Source: Toxonevra muliebris (taxonomy: Eukaryota; Arthropoda; Insecta; Diptera; Pallopteridae). From it: 64,000 nt of DNA. The stretch covers positions 21,032,708 to 21,096,707 of the forward strand of contig OY829329.1 of the NCBI GenBank assembly GCA_963691655.1, written 5' to 3'. The translations under genes and the position numbers were made by a program. Positions 37,200 to 49,879 of this stretch are shown one piece after another. Below the pieces are notes generated by a model, which ran no database searches, was not told the origin of the DNA, and was given only the letters and a program-made list of their open reading frames with translations. Each line of letters begins with the position of its first letter. Position 1 is the stretch's first letter.

Positions 37200-38090
37200 G
37201 ATTTATTGGTACTTATTCAGCCCGAAATTCATACCAAATTCAGACCGAAAGTTACATTAAAATTTAGACTAAAAATCAGTTCAAATTCTGACCAAAGTTT
37301 AAACTAAATTCAGACCAAAATTTAAGTCGAGGCTCAAATTAAAAATCGGAAAGAAATTCAGACTAAATTCAGACCAAAACTGAAATCGAGGTTCAGGCAC
37401 AAAATTCAAATCAAAAGTCGGACCGAATTCCGAACAACTTCAATCCAAAAATCGAACAAAAATTCAGACTGAATATAGCCAAAAATTCATACCGAATTCA
37501 GACCCAAAGTCATATAAAAAATTCAGACCGAAAATTAAGCCAAATTCAGGCCAAAACTGATTCGAGGTTCACATCAAAATTCAACCTAAAAGTCGGACCG
37601 AATTGCGAACATATTCAACCCGAAAATCGAATCGAATCAAACCGAATTCAGCCCAAAATTCATACCTAATTCATATCAAAATTCAGACCGAATATCGGGC
37701 TAAACTCAGACCAAAGTTCAGACGCAAAGTTTAGATCAAAAATCGGATCGAAGTTCAGACTAAATTTAGACCAAAAAACAAATCGAGGTTCAGACCAAAT
37801 TTCAAATTTAAAGTCGGACTGAATTCCAAACAAATTCAACCCAAAAATCAAACCAAAATTCAAAGCGAACTCAGCCCAAAATTCATACCAAATTCAGACC
37901 CATAGTCATATCAAAACTCAGACCGAATATCGGTCTAACTTCTGACCATAACTCAAATTGAGGGTTCAATAAAAAATCGTCTCGGAGTCGGACTGGCTTT
38001 CAAACAAATTTAATTCAAAAATCTAACCAAAATTCACACCGAATTCAGCCCAAAAGTCAGATTAAAATTCAGACCAAAAATCGAGCCAGA
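37200..38090 (-). repeat. Family B minisatellite, inverted orientation
   Basis: 'aaattcagaccaaaa' and 'accgaattcagcccaaaa' units are the reverse complement of 'ttttggtctgaattt' at 12.8-16.3 kb. A higher-order unit of about 180-200 bp is seen ('cgaggttcagaccaaa..tcaaa..aaagtcggaccgaatt' near 37390, 37570 and 37790). No coding potential is seen. Confidence 0.88.
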
Positions 38091-38559
38091 TTAAACGCTG
38101 ATGACAGCAGCACGAAAATATCTCCGCTTATAAGCTCTTACGAGTTCTGGTAGCATGATAGACCTGGCCTTCTATTCAAATCTAGGGTATCGCTGTTGAG
38201 ATGGGAACGGTTCCGGCGGTGAATTTTGATTTTTAATAGTCTCAAAGTCATCAAAGCTGTTTCATTTCTGGCACTAGTTCTCGCCTAAATTGAAATGCCT
38301 GAGACTTTAAAGCTCGTTATCAGATTTTCCATTGATGAAAATGAATAGGTTGAGAAATTAAGCCGACGGGATCATGAGCAAGCCGACGGAATCACGAGAA
38401 TGAATTTTAAATGACTAAAATTCTTGAAGTCGTCATTGGACTTTTTAGAGACACATGTAAAAAGTTTGGGAGTCTCAGGAAACGGTTGAATCCTCGAGAA
38501 AGTAAGCGACTCGGGTGTGTTGAAAGTCTGGATACTTTCCGCGAACCCTGCTTTGAAAC
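38091..38559. other. Intron, nothing recognised
   Basis: The sequence is of mixed composition without clear repeats, open frames or RNA signals. Confidence 0.4.
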
Positions 38560-40045
38560 CAGACGTTTGTCGTCGACTAGACTTCGGTACGAAGTGAAAT
38601 GAGAAAGATGAAGAACCAGAGCTTCTGACTTTGACTAGACTTCGGTACTTCGATATAAAGTCAAATGAGAAAAGAAAAGGAATTAGATCTTCTGACTTCG
38701 ACTGGACTTCGGTACTTCGAAAAAAAGGAGTCAGATTTTCTGATTTCGGCTAGACTTCGGTACTTCGATAGTTTGAACCTGGAACTGCGGAGTCTCATGT
38801 GAATACTTAGTTCCATAGCTCGCCAGCAATTTTAGTTTTATGAGAAATTTTCAAAGAATATGGACTGAAGTAAGAAGAGGAACCAGATCATCTGACTTCT
38901 ATCGGGCTTCTATTCTTTGACAAGACGAACTGCGAAGTTTCATTTCCATAATTAACTTTAAAAAACCGCCAGATATTCGGCTAATTTGAAAATGATATAT
39001 TATTGTTGTTATAGTGATGGTTCGTACCGCGAATCCAATTAGAGCTAGCGCGCCGGTTTGAAACCATATTGTTGTTTTCTGATTTGTTTGGGTTTTGAGA
39101 CAAAGCGGGGGATAATCAGACTCATCCCGACTGGTTTAAGAAGTTCAGGGGTTAGTTTAAACTTATTTCACAAAATCTCCCGAGGTTATTCGAAATAAGG
39201 TTTTCTCGGGCATTCCACCCAGGTTCGTTTCAGAGAAAGTGAGAGTATTTCTCCCAGGAAAGAAGAATATTTAGTAAGAGGAAGAGTATGAGCTGTAATA
39301 TTCGTTGGACTTCGACCGGATTTTGGTGGGGGTGGATTTGAAACTGCAGGATCTAGAGTTCAGCTAAAGATAGTTCAACTAAAAAGATCGTCAACATTTC
39401 TACTGATTTACGGCATATGAGGAAATTGAAAATAATGAGGCCTGTTTGAATAGATTCACTGAAATTCTAGTACCAAAGTTAAATTTTTATAAATATTTTT
39501 ATGAGGGGACTTGGATGAGATTTTGGTGTTGCTAACCTCGAGTTGTGAATCTTGTCTGCATAGTTAACCTGAAGAGTTCGCCAGATTTTCGACTTGTTTT
39601 GGAAAGATAGGTAGTGAGAATAAGAAGATAAAGTATTATAATCATTCGACTTGGGTCAGATATCGTTAGTGTGTACTTCGATCTACAGAAACCTGTATAT
39701 ATTTTATCCAAAGTGATCAACAAATTTTCGTTTAATTCAAGACTTCGACTGGACTCTTAAAAAATTCGATAATGAAAACGTAAAACTGCGGGGTCTCGTC
39801 TGCATAGTTTACTTTAAGAGATCACTAGATTTTATGAATAGTTTTACAAGAATATATTGTGAGAGATAGAGTCTAAACTATTATGATTGTGTGATTTGGA
39901 CCGTGTGAATTTCGGTCGTGAGAACTCGGAATTAAAAAATCTAGGTCAGCTAGAAAAATTGGCAGATTTTTGGCTAATTCACAGAAGTGAGAAGCGAATC
40001 CAGCTCGTCTGACTTAAACTGGACCTTGATACTTCGATAATGTGC
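38560..40045. repeat. Diverged repeat, 'acttcggtacttcgat' family
   Basis: 'gactagacttcggtacttcgat' type segments recur near 38575, 38635, 38700 and 38750. Larger units of about 200-250 bp follow, each with 'ctgcggagtctc..tgcatagttaac', 'agagttcgccagattttcg' and 'gacttcgactggac' (near 38780, 38930, 39345, 39545 and 39790). Divergence is high. Confidence 0.65.
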
Positions 40046-40052
40046 ACCGAAT

Positions 40053-40868
40053 GGTGGGGTGACATAATGTCGACGGACATAATGCCAATTGACATCATAT
40101 CTCTTGAAAGTGGAAATAAAATCATATCCGAAATGGATGTAATGTCAAATAAATTGACGTTAGATCTGTTTCGTTCTCCTTAATTGGTCATAATGTCAAC
40201 TCTTATTTTCTGAAATGGACAACATATTTGATGATGATTTGGCGGCTCTAGATAATATAAATTGCCAACCATTGACACTTTGTAACGATTGCTATAGCAA
40301 GCAAATGACATAACGTCAACTCAAAATGAAAAAAAAAAATGGACATAACGCCAATTTTTAAGCGGCCATAATGACAGTTGTTTTCATTTTCAGTCTGAAA
40401 AGATAGAATGCCAATTGGTGTTATGTCACTTTGAAATAGACATAATGTAATTAGACATTTTGACACTTTGAAATGGACATAATGTCATTTGACATTATAT
40501 CACTTTGAACTAAACATAATTAGGCCTATCGTGAACAAATTTTCACGTGAATAATTTCACTTTTTATCAATCTAAAATGTATTGCTGACAAGTAAAATTA
40601 TTCACGTGAAAATTTTTCACGATAGGTCTGAATGTCACCACCGGATCGAATATATTTAGATTGCTGACAAGTGAAATTATTTGCGTGAAAATTTGTTCCA
40701 GACAGGTCTGAATGTCATTTGACATTATGTCCATTGACATTATGTCACCCCACCGGATCGAATACATTTAGATTGCTGACAAGTGAAATTATTTGCGTGA
40801 AAATTTGTTCCAGACAGGTCTGAATGTCATTTGACTTTATGTCCATTGACATTATGTCACCCCACCAG
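40053..40868. mobile_element. Foldback/MITE-like element with GGTGGGGTGACATAATGTC ends
   Basis: The left end at 40053 reads GGTGGGGTGACATAATGTC. The same sequence in inverse appears at 40733-40753 (gacattatgtcaccccacc) and again at 40848-40866. The interior is packed with both-strand copies of GACATAATG(T)C. The right end is tandemly duplicated: 40647-40759 and 40762-40868 are over 90% alike. A second small hairpin element is nested at 40525-40626. No open frame of note exists, so it is non-autonomous. Superfamily is not determined and no clear target duplication was found. Confidence 0.7.
40525..40626. mobile_element. Nested short MITE-like hairpin
   Basis: The left arm, 40525-40562, starts CCTATCGTGAACAAATTTTC; the right arm, 40590-40626, ends CACGATAGG and pairs with it over about 37 bp with few mismatches around a 27-base loop. 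Diverged right-arm copies ('ttgcgtgaaaatttgttcc') recur at about 40677 and 40792. It lies inside the 40053-40868 element. Confidence 0.7.
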
Positions 40869-40869
40869 A

Positions 40870-41561
40870 TCAAATATCATCTGCATTGATAGATCTCATG
40901 GTTTTCGACCAATGCAAGACCTATGAGTGAACTATGAAGCTTACTAAAATAGACCCCCTGAAATTACCCACTAATGGTACCTATCTCCCCTATTTAATTT
41001 AAGCAGCAAATGGTCAACATAACTTGACTTTTAGTTATAGGTTTGTAATTCAAATTATTTCTAAGGAAAAATAACAGAAATTTAATATTTAAATGTTCAT
41101 TTACATTTTAAAGCAAAAAAATATTAATAAATTAATAAAATATCATGCTGCCGTGCTACTGCTTTCAAAAGCACGTTAGTGTGTGCGCCTCCTCTACTCG
41201 TTACTTCTCTCCCACTCTCTCCGTCCTATCATTCGCTTCATTGTCACCCTCATTCTCACTCTGACAACCAAATTACGCGCTACTTCAAAACATAATCCAC
41301 CTCTATAATACCTTTAATCTTGTTTATGACTTTTCTAATATGAGAAAAGCTCAACAGCATCAAAGAGAAAGGAAGAGGGGGAGGGAGAGAGACAGAGAGT
41401 AACACAAAATCCAATTCATTTTGTCATGTGTTGTTATTTGATGCTTACCCAACCTCTCTTTATCACTCATTCTATCATATATACAGCATCCAACGGTATT
41501 ATGAGTAGGTAGTCAAATGAGCTATTGAAATCGTTCGGTCAGTAGCGCTCATACTAGATTT

Positions 41562-41596
<35 letters not shown>

Positions 41597-42299
41597 CTAG
41601 TATAATCATCATCTCCATTGGTGTTGTTGTTGTTGTTTTAAAGCACATTCGCATCGCACACACACACACACAAAAATAAGCACAAATAACAGCAAAAACA
41701 ACAACAACATGAAACACATCACAACATCACAAATGTCAAAAAAGAAACGACACAAACAACAAATGTCAAATGGCACCTGGCATGTTCCTGCTACGTCACA
41801 TTTAGACGAGCGACAGTTGACATTAAAGGTTTTTACAGTGTACAATAAACTAAATATACAAACGTCTAATGTGTTTTGTTGTTCTACAGTAGCGGCATTT
41901 GAGGTTATGTCTGTACGTATTTTGTTAATGAAAATATCCATCCGGCCAGCTTTTTGAAATCTAACATTAAAAATTTCAATCAATGTTAGTTATTATTGTA
42001 TTAGTGTGTGGGTTGAGAAACTATCGGCCAATTAATTGTTGTAGTTGTTATGGATGGTAGTAGCTTTAATGTAGAGCTTTTAAATCTATTTAAGTCTTAG
42101 TTATTCATTGTAATAGTGAAGTAAAATATTTGGAAAGCCACTTCAAAGTATTAAAAGTTGATAGAAATAATAGGTAAGTAGTTAAGAGATTATAAGGTTT
42201 AAGTCCTAATTTTGTATTTATGTAGGATCCTAGATTTTTATGGCTCATTGTATTTCACTGTTCAGAACAAACATGCTACTGAAATGTTACATGATACCT
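40870..42299. other. Intron island with CT/GA tracts
   Basis: The complex sequence has GA at 41375-41400, CT at 41565-41597, GTT triplets at 41620-41638, CA at 41657-41673 and CAA triplets at 41690-41710. The open frames of 82-124 residues at 41609-41983 are on both strands across triplet-rich DNA and lack family features, so they are not called as genes. Confidence 0.45.
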
Positions 42300-45200
42300 T
42301 GACTCAAAAAAAATTAAAAAAAAAATTATTCAGTAATGTGAAACGAAAAAAGAACCACCCCAATCGTTCCGCCATTGTTTTGCTTCGATTAGAACGAAAA
42401 ACTGGAAGAAAACTATTACCCAAAACCGAAAAAATCTTCATCTAATATAAGAGTATGAGACAAAATGCAAAAACAATAGTTCTCAATTGTTTCGCCATCG
42501 TTTCTCTTCAAACGGAATGAGAAAAAAATTCTTTTATTTGGAACTAAAACTGTCGCCTTATCTAAATGGAAAAAATGATTAGTTTCATTTGGAATCGCAA
42601 GTTTTACCCCGAAAGAAAAAATCTTCTTCCCAAAGTGTAGAACGGAACGAAAAAGAAACAATCCCAATTCCGTTTTGCCATCATTCCGCTTCAAACAGAA
42701 CGATTAAATAATTTTATTGCATTTGGAAAGAGAAATTTCGCCATAAACAGAAGAATATTTATACAAAAGTGTAGAACAGGATGAAAATGGAACAGTGTCT
42801 AATAAATTTACCATCATTTCGTTTTAATTAGAATGAAATGAATATTTAATTTAGCAATGTAAATGAACAATTATTCATACCGGAATATGAAACTGCCCTC
42901 AATAGTTCAACAATGAAAAAGTGTTTTTTTCTCATTTGGATCTAAAACGAAAAAAATTTTCATTCAGAAGTGTGGAACGGACCAAAAAACGAGCAATCCC
43001 CAATTGTTCAACCTTCGTTCTACTTTGACTTTGTTTCACAGGGAGGAAAAAATTTCACCACGAAACGAAAACCCCTCTATCAAGTAGTGTGGAACGGCAC
43101 TAAAACGAAACAGTAAAAATCCATTCCATTAAGCATTCAACTTTGAACTGAACGAAAAAATGATTTTACAGCATTAGGAACGGAAACTTTTACTCTTAAC
43201 AACGAACAGTCTTCAATCGTTCCACCATCGTTCTACTTGGGATGAAGCAAAAAAAAACCTAATTTATTTCATTTGAAACAAAAACTTTTACCTAAACGAA
43301 AAAAAACCTTAATCCACGAAAGTGGAATGGAGTGGAAATGAAACATTCTTCAATCATTCCACCATCTTTCTGCTCCAAATGGAGCTAAACTATGATTTTG
43401 TTGCATTCAAAACGGACTCTTTTACCTCAAACGTATAAATCTTTATTCGATAGTATGAAACAAAACGAAAAAAAGAACAGTCTAGGAGTGAGAAACCAAA
43501 TTAAAAATGTCTTCAATTGTTCCACCAACGTGAGAACTTTTACCTAAACGAAAAAAACCTGAATCCAAGAAATTGGAACGAAGTGGAAATGGAACAGTCT
43601 TCCATCTTCCCACCATATTTCTTCTATGAATGGAATGAAACAATGGTTTTGCATTCTTTTACCCCAAACGTATAAATCTTCATTTAACAGTGTGAAACGA
43701 AATCAGAAACAGTTCCAATAGTTCCTCTTTCGTTTCTTTTGAATCGGAATGAAAAAATTATTTTATTTCATTAGAAATGAAAGCTTTTACTTGAACGAAA
43801 AAAATTTTAATTCAAAACTGATAAATAGGCTAGGTTCCCAATCGTTCTACTATCGGTCCACTTTGATTGGAACGAGTGTAGAATGAAACAAAAAAAGAAC
43901 CGTTTCCAACTATTCCACCATAGTTACGTTTCGATCGGAACGAAAAACTTATTTTATTACATTCGGAAAGAAAACTTTTATTCGAAATGAAAAAATCTTG
44001 TTGAATGTGAAACGAAATGAAAAGGGAATAATCCTTAATCGTTCCACCTTAGCTTCGAAAAATTACCTTTTTTCATTCGGAGTTTTATGAAATGAATCAA
44101 AAGGAAACCATTCCGAATTATTTCACAATGATTTTGTTCTATGTGTAACGAGAATTTTTACCCCAACTGATCAAATCTTCACCCAGCATTATGAATCGAA
44201 ACAAGAAAGGAACAAATCGCCATAGCTTCTCCATCGTTCCGTTCCGAATGGAACGAAAAATTTGTTTCATTCTGATTCGATCAGAACTTAAAAAATAACG
44301 GAAACTTTGACCAAACGAAAAAAAATATTCATCTAGGATTGTGAAACAAAATGAAAAAGAAACAATTCCTAATCATTGGACCATCGTTCCATTTCGAACG
44401 GAACGAAAATTAGATAGTTTCTTTCATCCAGAATGAAAACTTTTACCTCAAAACGAAAAGAGTATTCATCCAGGATTGTGGAACGAAACGAAAACGGTAC
44501 AGTTGCACACCATTTCGCATAGATCGAAACGAGAATTTTTTTCTAACCAAAATTCTGAACCAAAATTTTTACCTCAACGATATTTTCGTTTTGTTGCTTT
44601 CTCACAATTTTCGTTCCATTTCCATTTTGTTCCGCTTTTATCGAAATGAGAATTTGTTTTTTTCTTTTTGCATTTGAAACTTAAATATTTACCTCAAAAG
44701 GATATTTTTGTTTTGTATTCCGAACGGAATGTTCCATTCTCATAACTCTAGTTGCTTTTCCATTCGTTGCAATCAAAACCAACGTTTTTACCTCAAAACG
44801 ATATTTTTGATTTGTGTACCGAATGGAACGTTTCTTTTCCAACAGTTTCGTTCCGTTTTCATTTTATTCCTTACACCATTAGAGTACATAGTTCAATGAT
44901 AAATGATTTGCCCAAGCAAACAAATGTTCATTCAGGAGTGCGGAACGAAACGGAACAGTTCCACATCGTTCCGCCTAGATCGAAACGAAATTTTTCAGAA
45001 CTAAAACTTTTACTTCAACGGAATTTTTGTTTTGTATACTGAATGAAATGTTCCTTTCTCACAAATTTCGTTCCTTTTCCATTTATTTCCTTACACCATT
45101 TGTGTTCAAGCGAAAAAAATGTTCATCCAGGAGTGCGGAACGAAACAGAAACGGAACAGTTCCACATCGTTTTGCTTCGATCGAAACGGGATTTTTTTTT

Positions 45201-45560
45201 ACATTCAGAACTAAAACTTTTACTTCAACGGAATTTTTGTTTTGCATACCGAATGAAACGTTCCTTTCTCGTAACTCTTGTTCCTTTTTCGTTTTATTCC
45301 TTACACCACTAGTGTAAATGGTTCAATGATAGATGATTTGCCCAAGCAACAAAATGTTCATCCAGAAGAGCGGAACGATACGGAAACGGAACAATTCCAC
45401 ATCGTTCCGCCTAGATCGAAACGAATTTTTTTTTTATTTTTGCATTCCGAACTAAAACTTTTACTTCAACGGAATTTTTGTTTTGTATACCAAATGGAAC
45501 CTTCCTTTTTTGCAACTCTCGTTCCTTTTCCGTTTTGGTCCTTACACCACTAGCGTTTAA
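42300..45560. repeat. Family F tandem repeat, about 130 bp diverging into 210-240-bp units
   Basis: Recurring blocks are 'gtggaacgaaacgaaaa', 'ggaacagttccacatcgtt', 'ccaccatcgttccgcttcg', 'cattcggaaagaaaactttt' and 'acctcaaacgaaaaaatctt'. In the first 2.5 kb the period is about 130 bp with heavy divergence. From 44.7 kb the unit is 210-241 bp and far more uniform, with 'ccttacacc' at about 44869, 45089, 45299 and 45540. The short open frames at 44752-45553 follow this unit and are not genes. Confidence 0.85.
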
Positions 45561-47564
45561 TGATAGATGATTTGAATGCTTCGAAATCATCACAATTTAA
45601 ATGTTCAAATGGTGATGAGTGAGTAATGAAATATTAAGTTTTGCAAACAAGAATAGGGAAAGTTCGTGAGTTCAAATACGCGACATTATCAGGGCCATCC
45701 TCGTTACACACAAATGACGTCAGCTGTCAACTTTCATACTCAAAGAATTTAGAATGCCATTGCGAAACAACTACTATACTATTTATATGCTACTCTTGTA
45801 TGCACATATCTATATACAGATTCAGGACATGCAAATTTGAAATGAAACTGGAGAAGCACACAGCTGAAGCTATGTGTGTCTGTACGCATTTAAACTATCA
45901 ATTGAATTGGACGTGAATTGGCTTAGCCCGAAAGTTAAAGTCAAAAACTATATATGAGTATGTAAAAAAAAAAATACGCTTCGATAAATTCCGAAAGGTA
46001 GAATAGCAGCCAGCAGTCGCAGCAATTGCAAAAGAGGAAAATACTCTAACACACACATGCACGTCAAACACACACACTCACTCACTCATACAAAAAACAA
46101 ATACGAGCATATATCGCAAAATCCCAAAAACAAGAAATTCCGCACTTCGATTTGCTAACGAAAGAATGAGTCAAAAAAAAACAAAATGGAAAAATGGGAA
46201 AAAAAACCAAAAACGTGATGTCAAAGAAGAATGATTTGAATACGTCGAAAGAATGAACCAAAAATTGGAAACAAAAACTGGGCGAAAAAAGAAGAGTTTT
46301 TCCTTTTATTTTTTTTTTGGCATTTTTGCCATGATTTGATGTGCCATTCAGAAAAGCCATTTACCGTTACGCTTATTCGCTTTGCCAATGTGACGACGAC
46401 AGCGACGATACTGAGCTATGAGTCGGTATGTTGTAAGGATGCTTTAAGGAGATGTGCCATGCCAATGCGATTGTGTGGCATCATTCATCTATAATCTTGG
46501 TAGGTAGTAGAGACTCGCTGATGATGATGACGATGACGACGACGACGAGGATCACACGCAAGGAGCTGCGGGTATAGCTAAACGAGGTACTTCACATATG
46601 TACGCGACGACACACACATTACAAACGTGATGCTGCTGCTGCTGATGCATGCCTGCCTGCCTGAAATAGTTGACTACGACATACGACAACGAAAACGACG
46701 ATGTGTGACATTGAATCGTCGTTGCTGAGTTGTTGAGAAGTTGATGTTGCTGGTGCCCGTCCTGCTTCTTCTGCTCTTCCTGAATATGTGTTGGCGCGAA
46801 ATTGGAAATTGCATGGTGGCAATTTGCCATCACAATATCATCATAGAAGACGACGAACAACTTTGTCTTTTCTTTTCGTTAAAAAAAAAAAAAATAAAAT
46901 AAAATTTTCATTCGTTCGCTCTCTTTCTATTTGATGAGAAATTGTAATGAAAAACTTTCAGTCAGTACCACAAAATTAAAAAAAAGTAAAATGTAAAAAG
47001 AAAAAAAAAGCAAAAACAGAAATGAAAAGAGGTTAAATTAAAAATGTTTAAACGTATTCCGGCATGTGCCACCACTATGTCGTCGCTGTTGTTGGCTCTA
47101 ACTTTTATCAAAATTGGTTTTAATGACATTTTAAAATTAAGTATGTTTTTTTTTTTTTTTTTTTTGCTATTTTCTTCCATCTTTCTTTTTCTACTGAGTG
47201 AATATTGATAATGGTGAGACTTAAGTACTTGAGTATTTTAGCGATTTGTAGTAATAAAAATAACCTAATTATGTTGACAACAACACAGCAACAACAACAG
47301 CAACGGAAAAAAAGGAGTTGACATTGTGCTAATGAGGTTTATTCATACTTGAAGTGAAGAATAAGAAGTGAAGAATAAGAAGTGAAGAAGAAGAAGTGAA
47401 GAGCTGTAGCCAATTAATGAACATGAGTGTGGAAGAAATTTAATTGACAGGATGCGTATGTAGGGGAAATATGTTCCAACTCGAACCGTATTCCAATTCC
47501 TATCTCCGGTAATAAATCAAGGTAGGTAACACTGATCAACTTGACAAGCGGCAGACAACTTATT
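45561..47564. other. Intron island, triplet- and microsatellite-rich
   Basis: The complex sequence includes CA tracts (46049-46078), an A-rich block (46150-46320), GAC/GAT triplets (46518-46550), CTG triplets (46630-46645), a T-run (47148-47165) and CAA/CAG triplets (47278-47305). Near 47355-47400 'gaagtgaagaataa' is repeated four times. Small open frames are triplet products. Confidence 0.45.
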
Positions 47565-49675
47565 GCGGTCTGATTTAGAATATGGTCTAAGTTGAGACAG
47601 AGTTTGAATTGGACCGTAGTCTAAGTTTGAATATAGTCTGAGTTGGACCGCAGTTTAAGTTGGAACAGAGTCGGAGTTGGAACACAATATAAGTTGGAAT
47701 ATAGTATGAATTGGAACAGAGTCTGAATTGTACCACAGTCTAAGTTGGAATATAATCTGAGTTGGAACAGAGTCTAAGTTGGAATATAATCTGAGTTGGA
47801 ACAGAGTTTAAATTGGACCACAGTTCAAGTTGGAATATAGTCTGACTGAGTTGGAATATAGTCTGACATGGAACAGAGTCTGAGTTGGACCACAGTCCAA
47901 TTTGGCATATAGTCTGAGATGGAATAGAGTCTGAGTTGGAATATAGTCTGAATTGGAACACAGTATAAATTGGAATATAGTCTGAATTGGAACAGAGTCT
48001 GAGTTGGAACAGAGTCTGAGTTGGAACAAAGTCTGAGTTGGAACACATTATAAATTGGAATATTGTCTGAGTTGGAGCAGAGTCTAAGTTGGTTTATAGT
48101 CTGAGTTAAAACACTGTATAAGTTGGAATATAGTCTGAGTTGGAACAGAGTCCAAGTTGGCATATAGTCTGAGATGGAACAGAGTCCAAGTTGGAATATT
48201 GTCTGAGTTAGAATATAGTCTGAGATGGAACAGAGTCTGAGTTGGACCACAGTCCAAGTTGGAATATAGTCTGAGATGGAACAGAGTCTGAGTTGGAATA
48301 TAGTCTGAATTGGAACACAGTATAAATTGGAATATAGTCTGAATTGGAACAGAGTCTGAGTTGGAACAGAGTCTGAGTTGGAACAAAGTCTGAGTTGGAA
48401 CACATTATAAGTTGGAATATTGTCTGAGTTGGAGCAGAGTCTAAGTTGGATTATAGTCTGAGTTAAAACACTGTATAAGTTGGAATATAGTCTGAGTTGG
48501 AACAGAGTCCAAGTTGGCATATAGTCTGAGATGGAACAGAGTCCAAGTTGGAATATAGTCTGAGTTGGAACAGAGTCTGAGTTGGAACACAGTATAAGTT
48601 GGAATATAGTCTGAGTTGGAACAGAATCTGAGATTGAATATAGTCTGAGTTGGAACAGAGTCCAAGTTGAAATATTGTCTGAGTTAGAATATAGTCTGAG
48701 TTAGATCACAGTTTAAGTTGGAATATAGTCTGAGTCGGAATATAGTCTGAGATGGAACCGAGTCTGAGTTGGAATATAGTCAGAATTGGAAGACAGTATA
48801 AATTGGAATATAGTCTGAATTGGAACAGAGTCTGAGCTAGAATATAGTCTGAGTTGGAACAGAGTCTGAGTTGGAACAGAGTCTGAGTTGGAACACAGTA
48901 TAAGTTGGAATATAGTCTGAGTTGGAACAGAGTCTGAGATTGAATATAGTCTGAGTTGGAACAGAGTCCAAGTTGAAATATTGTCTGAGTTAGAATATAG
49001 TCTGAGTTAGATCACAGTTTAAGTTGGAATATAGTCTGAGTTGGAATATAGAACAGAGTCTGAATTGGACCACAGTCCAAGTTGGCATATAGTCTGAGAT
49101 GGAACCGAGTCTGAGTTGGAATATAGTCAGAATTGGAAGACAGTATAAATTGGAATATAGTCTGAATTGGAACAGAGTCTGAGCTAGAATATAGTCTGAG
49201 TTGGAACAGAGTCTGAGTTGGAACAGAGTCTGAGTTGGAACAGAGTCTGAGTTGGAGCAAAGTCTGAGTTGGAACACATTATAAGTTGGACTATTGTCTG
49301 AGTTGGAGCAGAATCTGAGTTGGAATATAGTCTGGGTTAGAGCAGAGTGTGACTTGGAATGTAATCTGAGTTGGAGCAGAGTCTGAGTTGGAGCAGAGTC
49401 TGAGTTGGAGCAGAGTCTGAGTTGGAGCAGAGTCTGACTTGGAGCAGAGTCTGAGTTGGCCCACAGTTTAAGTCTGAATTGGAACACAGTCTGAGTTGAA
49501 GCACAGTCTAAGTTGAAATACAGCCTGCGTTTACACACGGTCCAGGTTGAAACGTGGTCTAAGTTGGAACACAAATTGAATAAGAACAATATTTTAGTTG
49601 GAATACATTCTGAGTCAGAACTCAATCCAAGTCAGAACACAATCTGAATTGGAACACAGTCTGAGATGCAAAGTG
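47565..49675. repeat. Family G minisatellite, 17-bp unit
   Basis: The unit is gttggaacagagtctga with variants gttggaatatagtctga. More than 120 copies span 2.1 kb. Long segments are duplicated within the array: about 240 bp from 47951 recurs at 48308 (357-bp offset), and the block near 48642 recurs near 48951. Because 17 is not a multiple of three and the unit lacks stops on the minus strand, all three minus frames stay open. That explains the 231- and 211-residue frames (47825-48520, 48990-49625) with a 17-residue period. Confidence 0.93.
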
Positions 49676-49879
49676 TTCTCTGCTCTTATGAATAATATAA
49701 AATCACTTTCAAGCTCATCGGCTCAAAGCTGAGAGGATGGGCTCGAGGTTAATTATCTCAACCATTCTGATCTTTGCTAATGAATTTCACTTTGATAAAA
49801 CCAAAAGACCTTCACTTTCGCCCCCTATCTCCCCTGCCCTGCCTCGGTCTACGACTTCTTGCTCCGCTAATGCGTTCTA
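49676..49879. other. Spacer between family G and the 143-bp array
   Basis: Mixed sequence without a recognised feature. Confidence 0.4.

Noticed and set aside
39010..39075. tRNA-like B-box word GGTTTGAAACC
   Set aside because: One mismatch to the B-box, no A box at the right distance and no acceptor stem.
41609..41983. 124-residue minus-strand frame
   Set aside because: Overlaps another open frame on the opposite strand, rich in triplet-derived Cys/Leu/Phe runs, and has no recognisable domain or splice signal.
47825..49625. Minus-strand frames of 231 and 211 residues
   Set aside because: Strict 17-residue period from a 17-bp satellite lacking stops; all frames are open, so openness carries no information.
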